Positions 25,662 to 33,155 of a stretch of DNA of 64,000 bases are shown in pieces; the stretch's first letter is position 1, and each line of letters opens with the position of its first letter. The position numbers and the translations under genes are program-made. The notes beneath the pieces were generated by a model. It did no database searches and was not told the origin of the DNA. It saw nothing but the letters and a program-made list of their open reading frames with translations. The DNA lies in contig JALHQW010000006.1 of NCBI GenBank assembly GCA_022841745.1, forward strand, positions 39,192 through 103,191, given 5' to 3'. The stretch is from Saprospiraceae bacterium (lineage in GTDB: Bacteria; Bacteroidota; Bacteroidia; Chitinophagales; Saprospiraceae).

Positions 25662-27668
25662 TTATTTTGCTGGGATAATATCAATCACCACCGTGCGGTT
25701 ATAAAAGCGTTCTTCGGGATATACATTATCAAAAGGCGACAGCATTTGGTCTTCGCCGAAGCCATAAACCTCAAAGCTCACGTCGGTTCTGCCCGCTGTT
25801 GCGAGGCTTTTCCGAAGGATGCCCAAAACATCGTCGGCACGGGCAAGGGACAATTTTTGGTTGCTGGCCTCGTCCCCGATGATGTCGGTATAGCCATGGA
25901 TGATAACCGTTCCGAACTGCGGGATTTTTGGCGCTACCACCTCGCTGAGGTATTTTTCGTTGGCAGCAATTGACTTCGATTCGTTGAATTCAAAAAGGAC
26001 ACTGAACCGCATCCCTTCATGGGTTTTAGGCGGCGTCCAAAGTACCATGCGCACGGTTGCGTCTTTTTCCACCACATAGCCTTGGTCCGAAATACCCTTC
26101 ATGGTTATGTCGTAATACCCTTCTGGGCGGCTGCCCAAAATGGACTTACTAGGAATAGCTACCCGGTCTTGGGTGTAAGGGCCGAAAGTTTGCACCTTGC
26201 CCATGTCGTCTTTTATTTCCATTGACCACGACAGGAACGCCGCACTGGCACCTTCATTGACGAAGGAAACATAGCTATCGGGCGGGGCGGTCTGTGTGGC
26301 AGTGAATTCAACGGGCCGCAGTTGGGCGTCTGGCCCATGCTGTAACTCGGAAAGTAGGTCCAACGAATTGCTCTCGATGGACACCCGGCGGTCGCCCTGC
26401 CGAAGCAACTCAAGTTCTTGTGTGGCACCGGGTTGTTCTGATGGGATTTCCGGTTTGTCCCTACCTATGGTGGTAATCCTCGACGCATCAATTCCGAAAC
26501 TGTTCACCAGATAGCGCTGTACGGAAGTCGCCATCGCCATGCCGTCATCGAAGCCTGCTGCCGATGAACCGACCATTCGGATAGTGGTTGATGGACTTTT
26601 GCTCAAGCGTTCGCCAAGAATATTCAGCACGTTGTAATAAACCAGCATTTGCCGCTGCGAACGGCTGGCAGCGTATTTGGGCGGGAACAATTCCAGTTGG
26701 TCTTCCCTGAAATCCCTTGCTTGCTCTCGTTGGAGCAGGACGTAGCGTTCGGGGATTTCGGTGGAGCCAAGGTCGAAAAAAACGTAATTGCGAAGCGGAA
26801 AAATCTCCCTCACTACGCGCTCGGCGGGGATATTGGCAGGGGCGCTCACATAAAAACGGACGTTAGGCTCTGGCGAAATGACTTCTGGGAAAGTTTCCAA
26901 TTTGCGGCCCTGCCCAAACTTCAGTGCTGCACCCACCCGTAACGTTGACAGGCCCCAAGACTCAGTGGAGCGGGGGGGTTGCCCAAAAGACGGGTGATAG
27001 GCGATGAATGGGGAAAACACTAACTGCGTCTTGGTGAGCTGCGATGAAATCGGGATATCGTACCCGGCCCCGATTTGCAAGGAGGCACGCATTTTCTCAA
27101 TATTGTCAAAATCGCCCTTCACGGCCGAGCCGGGTGTTTGTTCCGGGGTAGCGGGATTGATTCCTTGTTGGAAGCTGAACGATTTGTCCAAGTTGAATGC
27201 CAGGCGTGGGCCGGCGTAAAAGTAGAAGTTGAGCTTGGTCAAAATGGGCGAAAAGCGCAGGCTCGGCTCTATCGAAATATAGCTCAGGGCGGTGCTCAAA
27301 TCAGCCGGGCAATTGCAGCTCGAAACGGTTTCCTCGAAAGCGCCTTGCCGATTGTCGTAGCCTGCTTGCAGCATAAAGCCCCATTTTGAGTATGGGTGAT
27401 GGTACTCCAACAGGGGCGCAAGGTATAGCCCTACCCCATTGCCTTTTCCAAAAGCGACGGGCGTGGCATAAGCCGTGTTCAACTGTTGGTTGGTTCCGTT
27501 GTGGAGGCTGAAATTGGCACCACTGGCCACGCCAAACCACCATGACGGCACCGCATAGAGCGGTTCTTGGGCTTGCGCTGGCAAGCATTTAATAATTAGC
27601 ATAAAAATGCCGATAATGGGCAACCACGACTTGCGTAGTGCCTTTTTGGCGTAAATGAGGAATTTCAT
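25662..27668 (-). CDS. OmpA-family protein with two OmpA-like domains and an N-terminal barrel
   Basis: 668 residues. A signal peptide (to about 33, CLPAQAQE) and a beta-barrel-like N-terminal half (PEPNVRFYVSAP marks its end) come first. A first OmpA-like module follows at about 340-440 (NILGERLSKSP, MVGSSAAGFDDG, RQGDRRVSIES). A linker with Ig-like strands follows. A second OmpA C-terminal domain is at about 550-668 (FEFNESKSI, IHGYTDIIGDEASN, LSLARADDV). It is probably an outer-membrane protein with peptidoglycan contact. Confidence 0.85.
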   Translation of the reverse strand: MKFLIYAKKALRKSWLPIIGIFMLIIKCLPAQAQEPLYAVPSWWFGVASGANFSLHNGTNQQLNTAYATPVAFGKGNGVGLYLAPLLEYHHPYSKWGFMLQAGYDNRQGAFEETVSSCNCPADLSTALSYISIEPSLRFSPILTKLNFYFYAGPRLAFNLDKSFSFQQGINPATPEQTPGSAVKGDFDNIEKMRASLQIGAGYDIPISSQLTKTQLVFSPFIAYHPSFGQPPRSTESWGLSTLRVGAALKFGQGRKLETFPEVISPEPNVRFYVSAPANIPAERVVREIFPLRNYVFFDLGSTEIPERYVLLQREQARDFREDQLELFPPKYAASRSQRQMLVYYNVLNILGERLSKSPSTTIRMVGSSAAGFDDGMAMATSVQRYLVNSFGIDASRITTIGRDKPEIPSEQPGATQELELLRQGDRRVSIESNSLDLLSELQHGPDAQLRPVEFTATQTAPPDSYVSFVNEGASAAFLSWSMEIKDDMGKVQTFGPYTQDRVAIPSKSILGSRPEGYYDITMKGISDQGYVVEKDATVRMVLWTPPKTHEGMRFSVLFEFNESKSIAANEKYLSEVVAPKIPQFGTVIIHGYTDIIGDEASNQKLSLARADDVLGILRKSLATAGRTDVSFEVYGFGEDQMLSPFDNVYPEERFYNRTVVIDIIPAK

Positions 27669-27793
27669 GATGATTGATTTAAAATGGTATTGATGCCAGC
27701 TGGGGCAAGGTTTTCAAGGTTATTTAACCAATTAAAAGCCATAGAATTAATCGCTGATAATTTAAGATATTGGCATCAAGTAACAGCGCTTTT

Positions 27794-28354
27794 TCACTCC
27801 ATGGTTTTCTGCCTCAGCTTGTCCAATTTCAGGTTTATCTCTTTTAGTAAATTGAACTGCTTTTCCTGTGTTTCAAACAAGGTCTTTATCTGCTCTTCGA
27901 GCAACAAGTCCATTTTTTGCTGCAAGCTGCGGATTTGCATTTCTGCTTTTAGGTTTATCAGGTAGTCGTTTTCGCTGCGCATCCGGTCCTTCTCCTCTTG
28001 CCTGTTTTGGCTCATCATAATAATGGGCGCTTGCAGGGCTGCGATAGTGGAAAGTATCAGGTTCAGCAGGATAAATGGGTAGGGGTCAAATTTGTAAATG
28101 ACGATGGCTACTGCATTGAAAGTTATCCAAAGCGCCAAAATGACACCGAACGAGATGATGAACCGCCAACTGCCGCCAAACCGTGCGACCTTGTCGGAGA
28201 TTTTTTGGCCTTGGCTAAGTATCTCCAACGGAGGGTTCAAAAGGTTGTGGACAATGAGCTTCTCTGCCTTGATGGTATCCTCGACTATATGATGGAGCTT
28301 GACGAGGTGCCCGGTTTCATCAGATAATTGCTGGTCTATTTCCTTGTTGTCCAT
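27794..28354 (-). CDS. DUF1003 membrane protein
   Basis: 186 residues. Two helices (about 66-112) carry the DUF1003 core FDPYPFILLNLILSTIAALQ, followed by APIIMMSQNRQEEKDR. The C-terminus is a coiled coil (about 125-183). Function is unknown in general. It follows the Thivi_2564-type gene by 13 nt. A leader-like 125-nt A+T-rich gap separates it from the OmpA gene. Confidence 0.9.
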   Translation of the reverse strand: MDNKEIDQQLSDETGHLVKLHHIVEDTIKAEKLIVHNLLNPPLEILSQGQKISDKVARFGGSWRFIISFGVILALWITFNAVAIVIYKFDPYPFILLNLILSTIAALQAPIIMMSQNRQEEKDRMRSENDYLINLKAEMQIRSLQQKMDLLLEEQIKTLFETQEKQFNLLKEINLKLDKLRQKTME

Positions 28355-28367
28355 TTAAAGATGGATT

Positions 28368-28553
28368 TTATATTTTTATCCGCTTCAAATAATCCATCAA
28401 ACCGAATACTTGTAACAGCCAAACGACAAGTATAATCACCACAACGGCATTGAGGATGTTCTTTATCTTGCGATCCATCGGGATATAGGTGTTCACCAGC
28501 CAAAGCAGGACGCCTACCACGATTAATACGATGATGATATTTAATAAAGGCAT
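28368..28553 (-). CDS. Thivi_2564-family small membrane protein
   Basis: 61 residues. Two hydrophobic helices flank the conserved NTYIPMDRKIKNILN centre, as in the Thivi_2564 family of short inner-membrane proteins, often found with DUF1003, YtxH and Lmo0937-type genes. No function is known. It runs into the DUF1003 gene (13 nt). Confidence 0.85.
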   Translation of the reverse strand: MPLLNIIIVLIVVGVLLWLVNTYIPMDRKIKNILNAVVVIILVVWLLQVFGLMDYLKRIKI

Positions 28554-28602
28554 GGATTTTTATTTAAGAAGCATTAATGGTTTGGAAAGATGGGGAAGGG
28601 GT

Positions 28603-28637
28603 GAGTTTCCGGTTTGTCATAGACAAGCCGGAAACTC
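28603..28637. terminator. 16-bp hairpin after the broken Lmo0937-like gene
   Basis: The arms 28603-28618 and 28622-28637 pair with one G-T mismatch around a 3-nt loop. It lies 25 nt past the end of the pseudogene and 50 nt before the Thivi_2564-like gene. Confidence 0.7.
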
Positions 28638-28662
28638 AATGCCAAAGTTTTGGCAATTATTT

Positions 28663-28818
28663 TCAAATGGGCTTTTTCCCTTGAATGACCCGCAGCAATA
28701 CAACGACTATCGCTATAACGAGCAGGAGATGGATAAGCCCTCCGGTGCCGAAACCGAAAAACCCAATGAGTCAACCAATGACGAGTATTACTGCAACGAT
28801 GTATAGTAAATTTCCCAT
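28663..28818 (-). pseudogene. Lmo0937-family small membrane protein broken by one TGA
   Basis: From the ATG at 28818 the frame reads MGNLLYIVAVILVIG, then TGA at codon 16 (28773-28771), then LIGFFGFGTGGLIHLLLVIA, then VVVLLRVIQGKKPI and TGA. Lmo0937 proteins have Trp at this position (TGG), so one G-to-A change makes the stop. All other residues fit the family. TGA is used as the normal stop elsewhere (for example the ATPase/oxidase ATGA overlap), so recoding is unlikely. A sequencing error is possible. Confidence 0.75.
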
Positions 28819-28881
28819 AATGAATCAATTATAATTGTGATAAATGATGGTACTTAGAGCTTAAAGGAATTTGCCCAAGAT

Positions 28882-29208
28882 TCAGAGCAAAATGACCAAT
28901 AAGATGATGATCAGCAGCAAAGTCCCCACCGAAATATAAACGCCTCCGTTGTTAATCGCATTAAGTTGTTTATTTATAGAGCGAACTTCCCTTCTCATTT
29001 CCCTGCGCTCCGCTGGGCGCAACGATGCCTTGTCTATCAAGGATAATTCGTCCAGCCTTGCCGTTAGGGTATTGACTACAGCTGTCTCAGCGATGGTTAT
29101 TGAGTCGGCTGCAACAGGATTTATGTCCAATGTTGCTGCATTTAACTGCACAGGAACAGCCAACAAAAGCAGGCTGAATGACATTAAGCAAATTGTTAGT
29201 TTTTTCAT
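28882..29208 (-). CDS. Secreted or inner-membrane small protein with C-terminal anchor
   Basis: 108 residues from the ATG at 29208. The signal peptide (MKKLTICLMSFSLLLLAVPV) is followed by a basic helical part (ERREMRREVRSINKQLNAIN) and a C-terminal hydrophobic helix (VGTLLLIIILLVILL). No family name is recognised, though this Gly-Val-Tyr-Ile-Ser plus helix ending is common in Bacteroidota. It has a regulon promoter 35 nt upstream. Confidence 0.65.
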   Translation of the reverse strand: MKKLTICLMSFSLLLLAVPVQLNAATLDINPVAADSITIAETAVVNTLTARLDELSLIDKASLRPAERREMRREVRSINKQLNAINNGGVYISVGTLLLIIILLVILL

Positions 29209-29243
29209 TTTTACATGTTTTTTGTGGGAACATTTCCACGGTA

Positions 29244-29308
29244 CAAATATGGGTATCATTGAAGCCCCCTATGTTATAAAAACCTTGGAATGGTTTGCAT
29301 ATTTCACA
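29244..29308 (-). promoter_or_regulatory. Shared two-box promoter (copy 8), upstream of the 108-residue protein
   Basis: Minus strand: TGTGAAATATGCAA, 15 nt, TTATAA (29279-29274), 26 nt, TTTG (29247-29244). The start codon is 35 nt downstream; the upstream end overlaps the stop of the permease-like gene. Confidence 0.72.
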
Positions 29309-29696
29309 GGTTCTTGGCCGCTTCTTCGGCCTGCCCTTCCAGTTCGGCGTATTCCCTCGACAGTATGTTAAGTTCGTGCTCGGTTTTGGACTCCACATTC
29401 AGTACCGCATTGCTGGCGGGTTCGTGGGAGGATACCAATTCATTTACCTTCAAACTCAACAGTGCTGAGAAGCGGCTGAAGGATTTTTGGATGATGAACA
29501 GGCTCAAAAACGTGACGCCGTGTATAATATCCCGAATGATGTCCCGGATATCCTGCGCATAAAAGTCCTTGTTCAGCACCCAATACAAGACCATACCCAT
29601 GGCGAGCAGGAACGTGATGGAATTGCCGAGCACTAAGGTGGCTGCAGTGGTGAGTTTTTCAAACCCCGTTTCTGCATGGCGGTATATTTTCTTCAT
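29304..29696 (-). CDS. Low-affinity iron permease-family protein
   Basis: 130 residues from the ATG at 29696, which overlaps the AI-2E stop (ATGA); a start at 29726 would add ten. Two membrane helices (GNSITFLLAMGMVLYWVL and IIHGVTFLSLFIIQKS) are followed by LSLKVNELVSSHEPASNAVL and a coiled C-terminus. The order matches the low-affinity Fe/Cu permease family. Transport has not been shown for most bacterial members. Confidence 0.75.
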   Translation of the reverse strand: MKKIYRHAETGFEKLTTAATLVLGNSITFLLAMGMVLYWVLNKDFYAQDIRDIIRDIIHGVTFLSLFIIQKSFSRFSALLSLKVNELVSSHEPASNAVLNVESKTEHELNILSREYAELEGQAEEAAKNL

Positions 29697-30829
29697 TTTT
29701 TTAGATTTTTTAGTGGATTTGTCCAAGGTATTTTTTTAGAAATTTCTTCGAAGTCCAATTTCAGTTCTACCAATGGGGGCATGGTGTCGCCCAATAAAAA
29801 ACCCCACGGCTTCAGGGGTTCGATGCGGTCAAGTAAAAGCTTGACGACAGCTGTAAGCGGTATGGCGAGGAACATGCCTGGAATGCCCCACAAGGCCGCT
29901 CCCGCTATGACTGTGATAAGCGATACCAAGGCATTTAGCTTTACTTTTGACCCGACTATTTTAGGTACAATATAGTTGTTGTCAATGAATTGAATAAAAG
30001 TGTACATCGCCAATACATAAAGCACATAAACCGGCGATTTTGTGACCAAGGCGATAATGGCGAACAAAAACATGGTGATGGCACCGCCGAGGTATGGTAT
30101 GACATTTAGGAAAGCACCGAGTATGCCAAGCAAGATGGCGTATTCAATGCGGAGTATCAATAGTCCGACGGAGTTCAGCACTGCAACGATGGCAATTTCT
30201 GCAAAAAGCCCGACGAGGTATCGCTGGATAATCGCCTTGGTTTCCGTCAGTATTTCATTTATTTTATGGTCATTTTTAGCGCCAAAAACCTGATGTATAA
30301 ACCCGATCAAATGGGGTTGGTAATAAGACAACATAAAGATATAAACCGGGGTTAAAAAAATGGTGGCCAATAAGCCGCCCATCGTGCTGAACGTCGTGCC
30401 GATGGCAGCACCGCTATTATTGATTAACTCCCCTTTTGTTTTTGCAATCCATTCATTAATAAGCTTTGTACTGATATTGGTAAACCCTGAAAACCAAGCG
30501 ATGGCTTGGTTGAACAAGGCTTGGATTCTATCCGCCAATTGCGGCAGCGCCGCTCCGAAACGGTCAGCCTGAAAGGAAACCAATGCAACGAGTATGAACA
30601 CAACCACAAAAGCGCCAACTAAAATGCCTAAGATGGCAATCCCACGGTTTACTTTCTTTTTCACCAAAAAACTAACCAATGGACTAATTAAAATGGCGAT
30701 GATCCCCGCATAAATCAATGGAAGGATAATGTCCTGCGCAATGGACAACATGCTGATGAAATAATACATGCCGATGAGCAGGAGGGAAGCCTTTACATAG
30801 AAAGGCAAGTGAATAGGCGGCTTGTTCAT
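29693..30829 (-). CDS. AI-2E-family transporter
   Basis: 378 residues with about eight membrane segments in the AI-2E arrangement: the N-terminal pair (SMLSIAQDIILPLIYAGIIA), a large loop with LINEWIAKTKGELIN, and the C-terminal block LGIPGMFLAIPLTAVVKLL. The family exports small molecules or sodium; the substrate is unknown. It is coupled to the downstream permease-like gene by ATGA. Confidence 0.9.
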   Translation of the reverse strand: MNKPPIHLPFYVKASLLLIGMYYFISMLSIAQDIILPLIYAGIIAILISPLVSFLVKKKVNRGIAILGILVGAFVVVFILVALVSFQADRFGAALPQLADRIQALFNQAIAWFSGFTNISTKLINEWIAKTKGELINNSGAAIGTTFSTMGGLLATIFLTPVYIFMLSYYQPHLIGFIHQVFGAKNDHKINEILTETKAIIQRYLVGLFAEIAIVAVLNSVGLLILRIEYAILLGILGAFLNVIPYLGGAITMFLFAIIALVTKSPVYVLYVLAMYTFIQFIDNNYIVPKIVGSKVKLNALVSLITVIAGAALWGIPGMFLAIPLTAVVKLLLDRIEPLKPWGFLLGDTMPPLVELKLDFEEISKKIPWTNPLKNLKK

Positions 30830-30864
30830 GTCAATGGTTAGAATCGCTTTTTTCTAATTGGTTT

Positions 30865-31173
30865 TTACCGGCCCAATGGATGCCCCTGATTAGGTTCAAA
30901 ACGCCAAACCGCCACTAATAAATAAAATGCTGCCACGATAAAAAAAACATAGTGGCTTTTGCCGAGCAAATCTCCCAGCAGCAGCGCAATACCGATATTG
31001 AAAACAAGTGCAAACATGGAACCCGCCAAGATGACGCTCAAGCGTGTTATCAACGAAGTCGCCACGATGGTAGTAGTCTCCAAAGCTTTGAGCTTCTCAA
31101 GTTCGAAGGCCGTTTTGCCGTACGGCGCTGCGCTGTCCAATAGGGTTTCCATCAAATTGGTTGGAGTTTCCAT
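30865..31173 (-). CDS. Holin-III-like small membrane protein
   Basis: 102 residues. A short N-terminal helix (LLDSAAPYGKTAFELEKLKAL) precedes two membrane helices (about 47-68 and 72-90). This resembles Phage_holin_3_6 domain proteins common beside YtxH genes in non-phage settings. No phage genes are near, so a holin function is not implied. It starts 29 nt after the YtxH gene. Confidence 0.7.
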   Translation of the reverse strand: METPTNLMETLLDSAAPYGKTAFELEKLKALETTTIVATSLITRLSVILAGSMFALVFNIGIALLLGDLLGKSHYVFFIVAAFYLLVAVWRFEPNQGHPLGR

Positions 31174-31202
31174 ATTTACAGTTATTTTTTCGGCTATGCC
31201 GT

Positions 31203-31502
31203 TCAGTTCAGGGGAAGTGTCTCCTTATTGGTGGTACTTGTCAATTTGGCTTGTACTTCTTCCACCTTTGCTTTGCCATTCTCCGCCATAAGTACAGCCT
31301 CCTTTTTCATTTTTTCGAACTTGCTGCTTACGCTGTCAATGAAGTCGTTGAATTTTTCGCCCAAGTCATCCACGTAGTCATTTCCTTTTCTGGAAATTTT
31401 ATGGCGGGTTTTAGCACCCTTGTAAGGAGCGAACAAAATGCCCAATGTAGCGCCGGCGGCAGCGCCAGCCATTATGGCTAGAAATACTTTTCCTGCATTC
31501 AT
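31203..31502 (-). CDS. YtxH-domain protein
   Basis: 99 residues from the ATG at 31502. The Gly/Ala helix VFLAIMAGAAAGATLGILFAP and YKGAKTRHKI are the YtxH signature; the remainder is a charged amphipathic helix. YtxH proteins are general-stress proteins in Firmicutes, with unclear function. It is the first gene of the unit, with a regulon promoter 42 nt upstream. Confidence 0.88.
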   Translation of the reverse strand: MNAGKVFLAIMAGAAAGATLGILFAPYKGAKTRHKISRKGNDYVDDLGEKFNDFIDSVSSKFEKMKKEAVLMAENGKAKVEEVQAKLTSTTNKETLPLN

Positions 31503-31544
31503 GATTATTGCTTTTTGATTGTGATTTGGAAAATTTCCAGAATG

Positions 31545-31610
31545 CAAAGGTGGGTGTTTCGACTGCGGCGAGCGTTATACGGTTATGGCAAAAGGTTGCA
31601 TGATTCACAC
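31545..31610 (-). promoter_or_regulatory. Shared two-box promoter (copy 9), upstream of YtxH
   Basis: Minus strand: TGTGAATCATGCAA, 15 nt, GTATAA (31580-31575), 26 nt, TTTG (31548-31545). The start codon is 42 nt downstream. This is one of the best copies. Confidence 0.8.
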
Positions 31611-31898
31611 ATTGCGGCTTGCGTTGTGCGGGCGGGAGGGTCTAACTTGATCTCAGCTAGCCAAACCCGGACGAGCGAAAAAGCAAGGACGGCGTCCCCG
31701 GATGCCGCTGCTTTGGCGGTGCGTTGGGGGGGGGTAGCAGAATGCACCGCTGAAAACGGGCACACCCATTTTTTTTCCCTTATTAAAGACCTTTTTTGAA
31801 GATGGTCTTTAAAGCGAAAATGTTAGCTTCATTTAATCAAGAAAACTGGCCCACTGTGTGTCCGGAAAAAAAAGACTTCTTCACTGTGCCAACGTTTG
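31611..31898. other. Gene-free spacer of 288 bp
   Basis: No convincing gene. It contains a weak 7-bp stem (31785-31791 with 31804-31810) downstream of the ABC-transporter ATPase, which could be its terminator. The border marks the end of the stress island. Confidence 0.5.
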
Positions 31899-32984
31899 TC
31901 ATACCTCATCACCCTCAAAAAACCGCCCCCTCCCCACCTCCGCAAACAGCCTTACCGCTTCCCCCGCTGCTACCTCCACCTCCGGTGCCAATCTCGCCAC
32001 CACCTGCTGCCCGCCAAGGCTTGCAAAGGCGAAGCTCTCGTGACCGAGCCGCTCCACCAACTGCACTTGTGCGGTGAAGGCGGCGTAGTGCTGCTCGCCT
32101 TTTGCCGGCTGTGTGTGCAGGTGCTCCGGTCGGATGGCAAAGGTCAGTGGTTGTCCGGCTTGGGCGCTGGGGCCAGGGCGGTCAGGTAGGGGCACGACGA
32201 GCTGCCCCGTAGGGTCGGAGAATGCCAGCCCGCCCTGCGATTGCTCGATTTTCCCTTCAATAAAATTCATGGGAGGCGAGCCGATGAAGCCCGCCACAAA
32301 GCGGTTGACGGGGTGGTCGTAAAGTTGCCTTGGCGTGTCAATCTGCTGGATTTTGCCCTTGTTCACCACTGCGATGCGGTCGCCGAGGGTCATGGCTTCC
32401 ACCTGGTCGTGGGTGACATAGACGACCGTGGTTTTCAACTGCTTGTGCAGCCGAGCGATTTCGAGGCGCATTTGTCCACGGAGCTTGGCGTCGAGGTTGC
32501 TCAGCGGCTCGTCGAAGAGGAAGACCTTGGGGTTGCGCACGATGGCCCGTCCGATGGCCACCCGCTGCCGCTGCCCACCCGACATGGCCTTTGGCTTCCG
32601 CTCCAGCAGCGGTTCGATTTCGAGTATTCGGGCGGCTTCCATCACTTTTTCACGAATCTCAGTTTTACTAAACCCTCTGATTTTCAGGCCAAAAGCGAGG
32701 TTCTCATAAGCCGTCATGTGTGGGTAGAGGGCATAGTTTTGGAACACGATGGCGATGTCCCGGTCTTTCGGCGGAAGGTCGTTCACCACTTTTCCATCAA
32801 TATAGAGCTTACCCTCGCTGATTTCCTCCAGGCCCGCTATCATGCGCAGCAGCGTGGACTTGCCGCAGCCCGATGGGCCGACCAGCACCATGAACTCGCC
32901 CTCGTTTACCTCGAAGCTCACGTTGTCAACGGCAGTGACCTTGTCAAAGCGTTTCGATACTTGTTCAAATCGGATGGTTGCCAT
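31899..32984 (-). CDS. Sugar ABC transporter ATPase (MsmK/UgpC type)
   Basis: 361 residues from the ATG at 32984. Walker A GPSGCGKST, Q-loop, signature MSGGQRQR, Walker B VFLFDEP and H-loop VTHDQ are all present. The C-terminal TOBE domain (residues about 240-360) is typical of ATPases serving carbohydrate importers. It is the last gene of the operon starting at 39253, separated by 171 bp from the preceding gene, and probably energises permeases 35858-37691. Confidence 0.95.
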   Translation of the reverse strand: MATIRFEQVSKRFDKVTAVDNVSFEVNEGEFMVLVGPSGCGKSTLLRMIAGLEEISEGKLYIDGKVVNDLPPKDRDIAIVFQNYALYPHMTAYENLAFGLKIRGFSKTEIREKVMEAARILEIEPLLERKPKAMSGGQRQRVAIGRAIVRNPKVFLFDEPLSNLDAKLRGQMRLEIARLHKQLKTTVVYVTHDQVEAMTLGDRIAVVNKGKIQQIDTPRQLYDHPVNRFVAGFIGSPPMNFIEGKIEQSQGGLAFSDPTGQLVVPLPDRPGPSAQAGQPLTFAIRPEHLHTQPAKGEQHYAAFTAQVQLVERLGHESFAFASLGGQQVVARLAPEVEVAAGEAVRLFAEVGRGRFFEGDEV

Positions 32985-33084
32985 AATTGAAACAATTTTT
33001 GCGGTTACATCGCTCCAAACCCTTAATAGGGAGGGAGTCACCATCTGCTAACTTCCACATTTTGAGCAATTTAGCACGGAACTA

Positions 33085-33119
33085 ATTCCCCCTTTGAAGG
33101 GGGGCAGGGGGGATTTCGG
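33085..33119. repeat. Short G/C-palindromic element
   Basis: CCCCCTTTGAAGGGGGGCAG followed by GGGGGAT forms a hairpin-prone motif resembling the small dispersed repeats of Bacteroidota intergenic DNA (recognised from memory). It lies between the ATPase and the lipoprotein gene. Confidence 0.45.
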
Positions 33120-33155
33120 TCTGGGCAGGCACTATAAATTGCCCATCGTTTTAAA

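Noticed and set aside
28771-28773. TGA as tryptophan codon
   Set aside because: TGA ends many intact genes here (for example the ATPase and UbiA genes at their ATGA overlaps), so recoding is not supported.
30865-31173. Prophage holin
   Set aside because: Only the small membrane fold is similar; no endolysin or structural phage gene is near.
2288-31610. Reading the shared motif as an ECF-type -35/-10 promoter
   Set aside because: The second box lies 26 nt from the TTTG, too far for a -35 element of an ECF sigma. The boxes fit activator sites better, although direct ECF use cannot be excluded.
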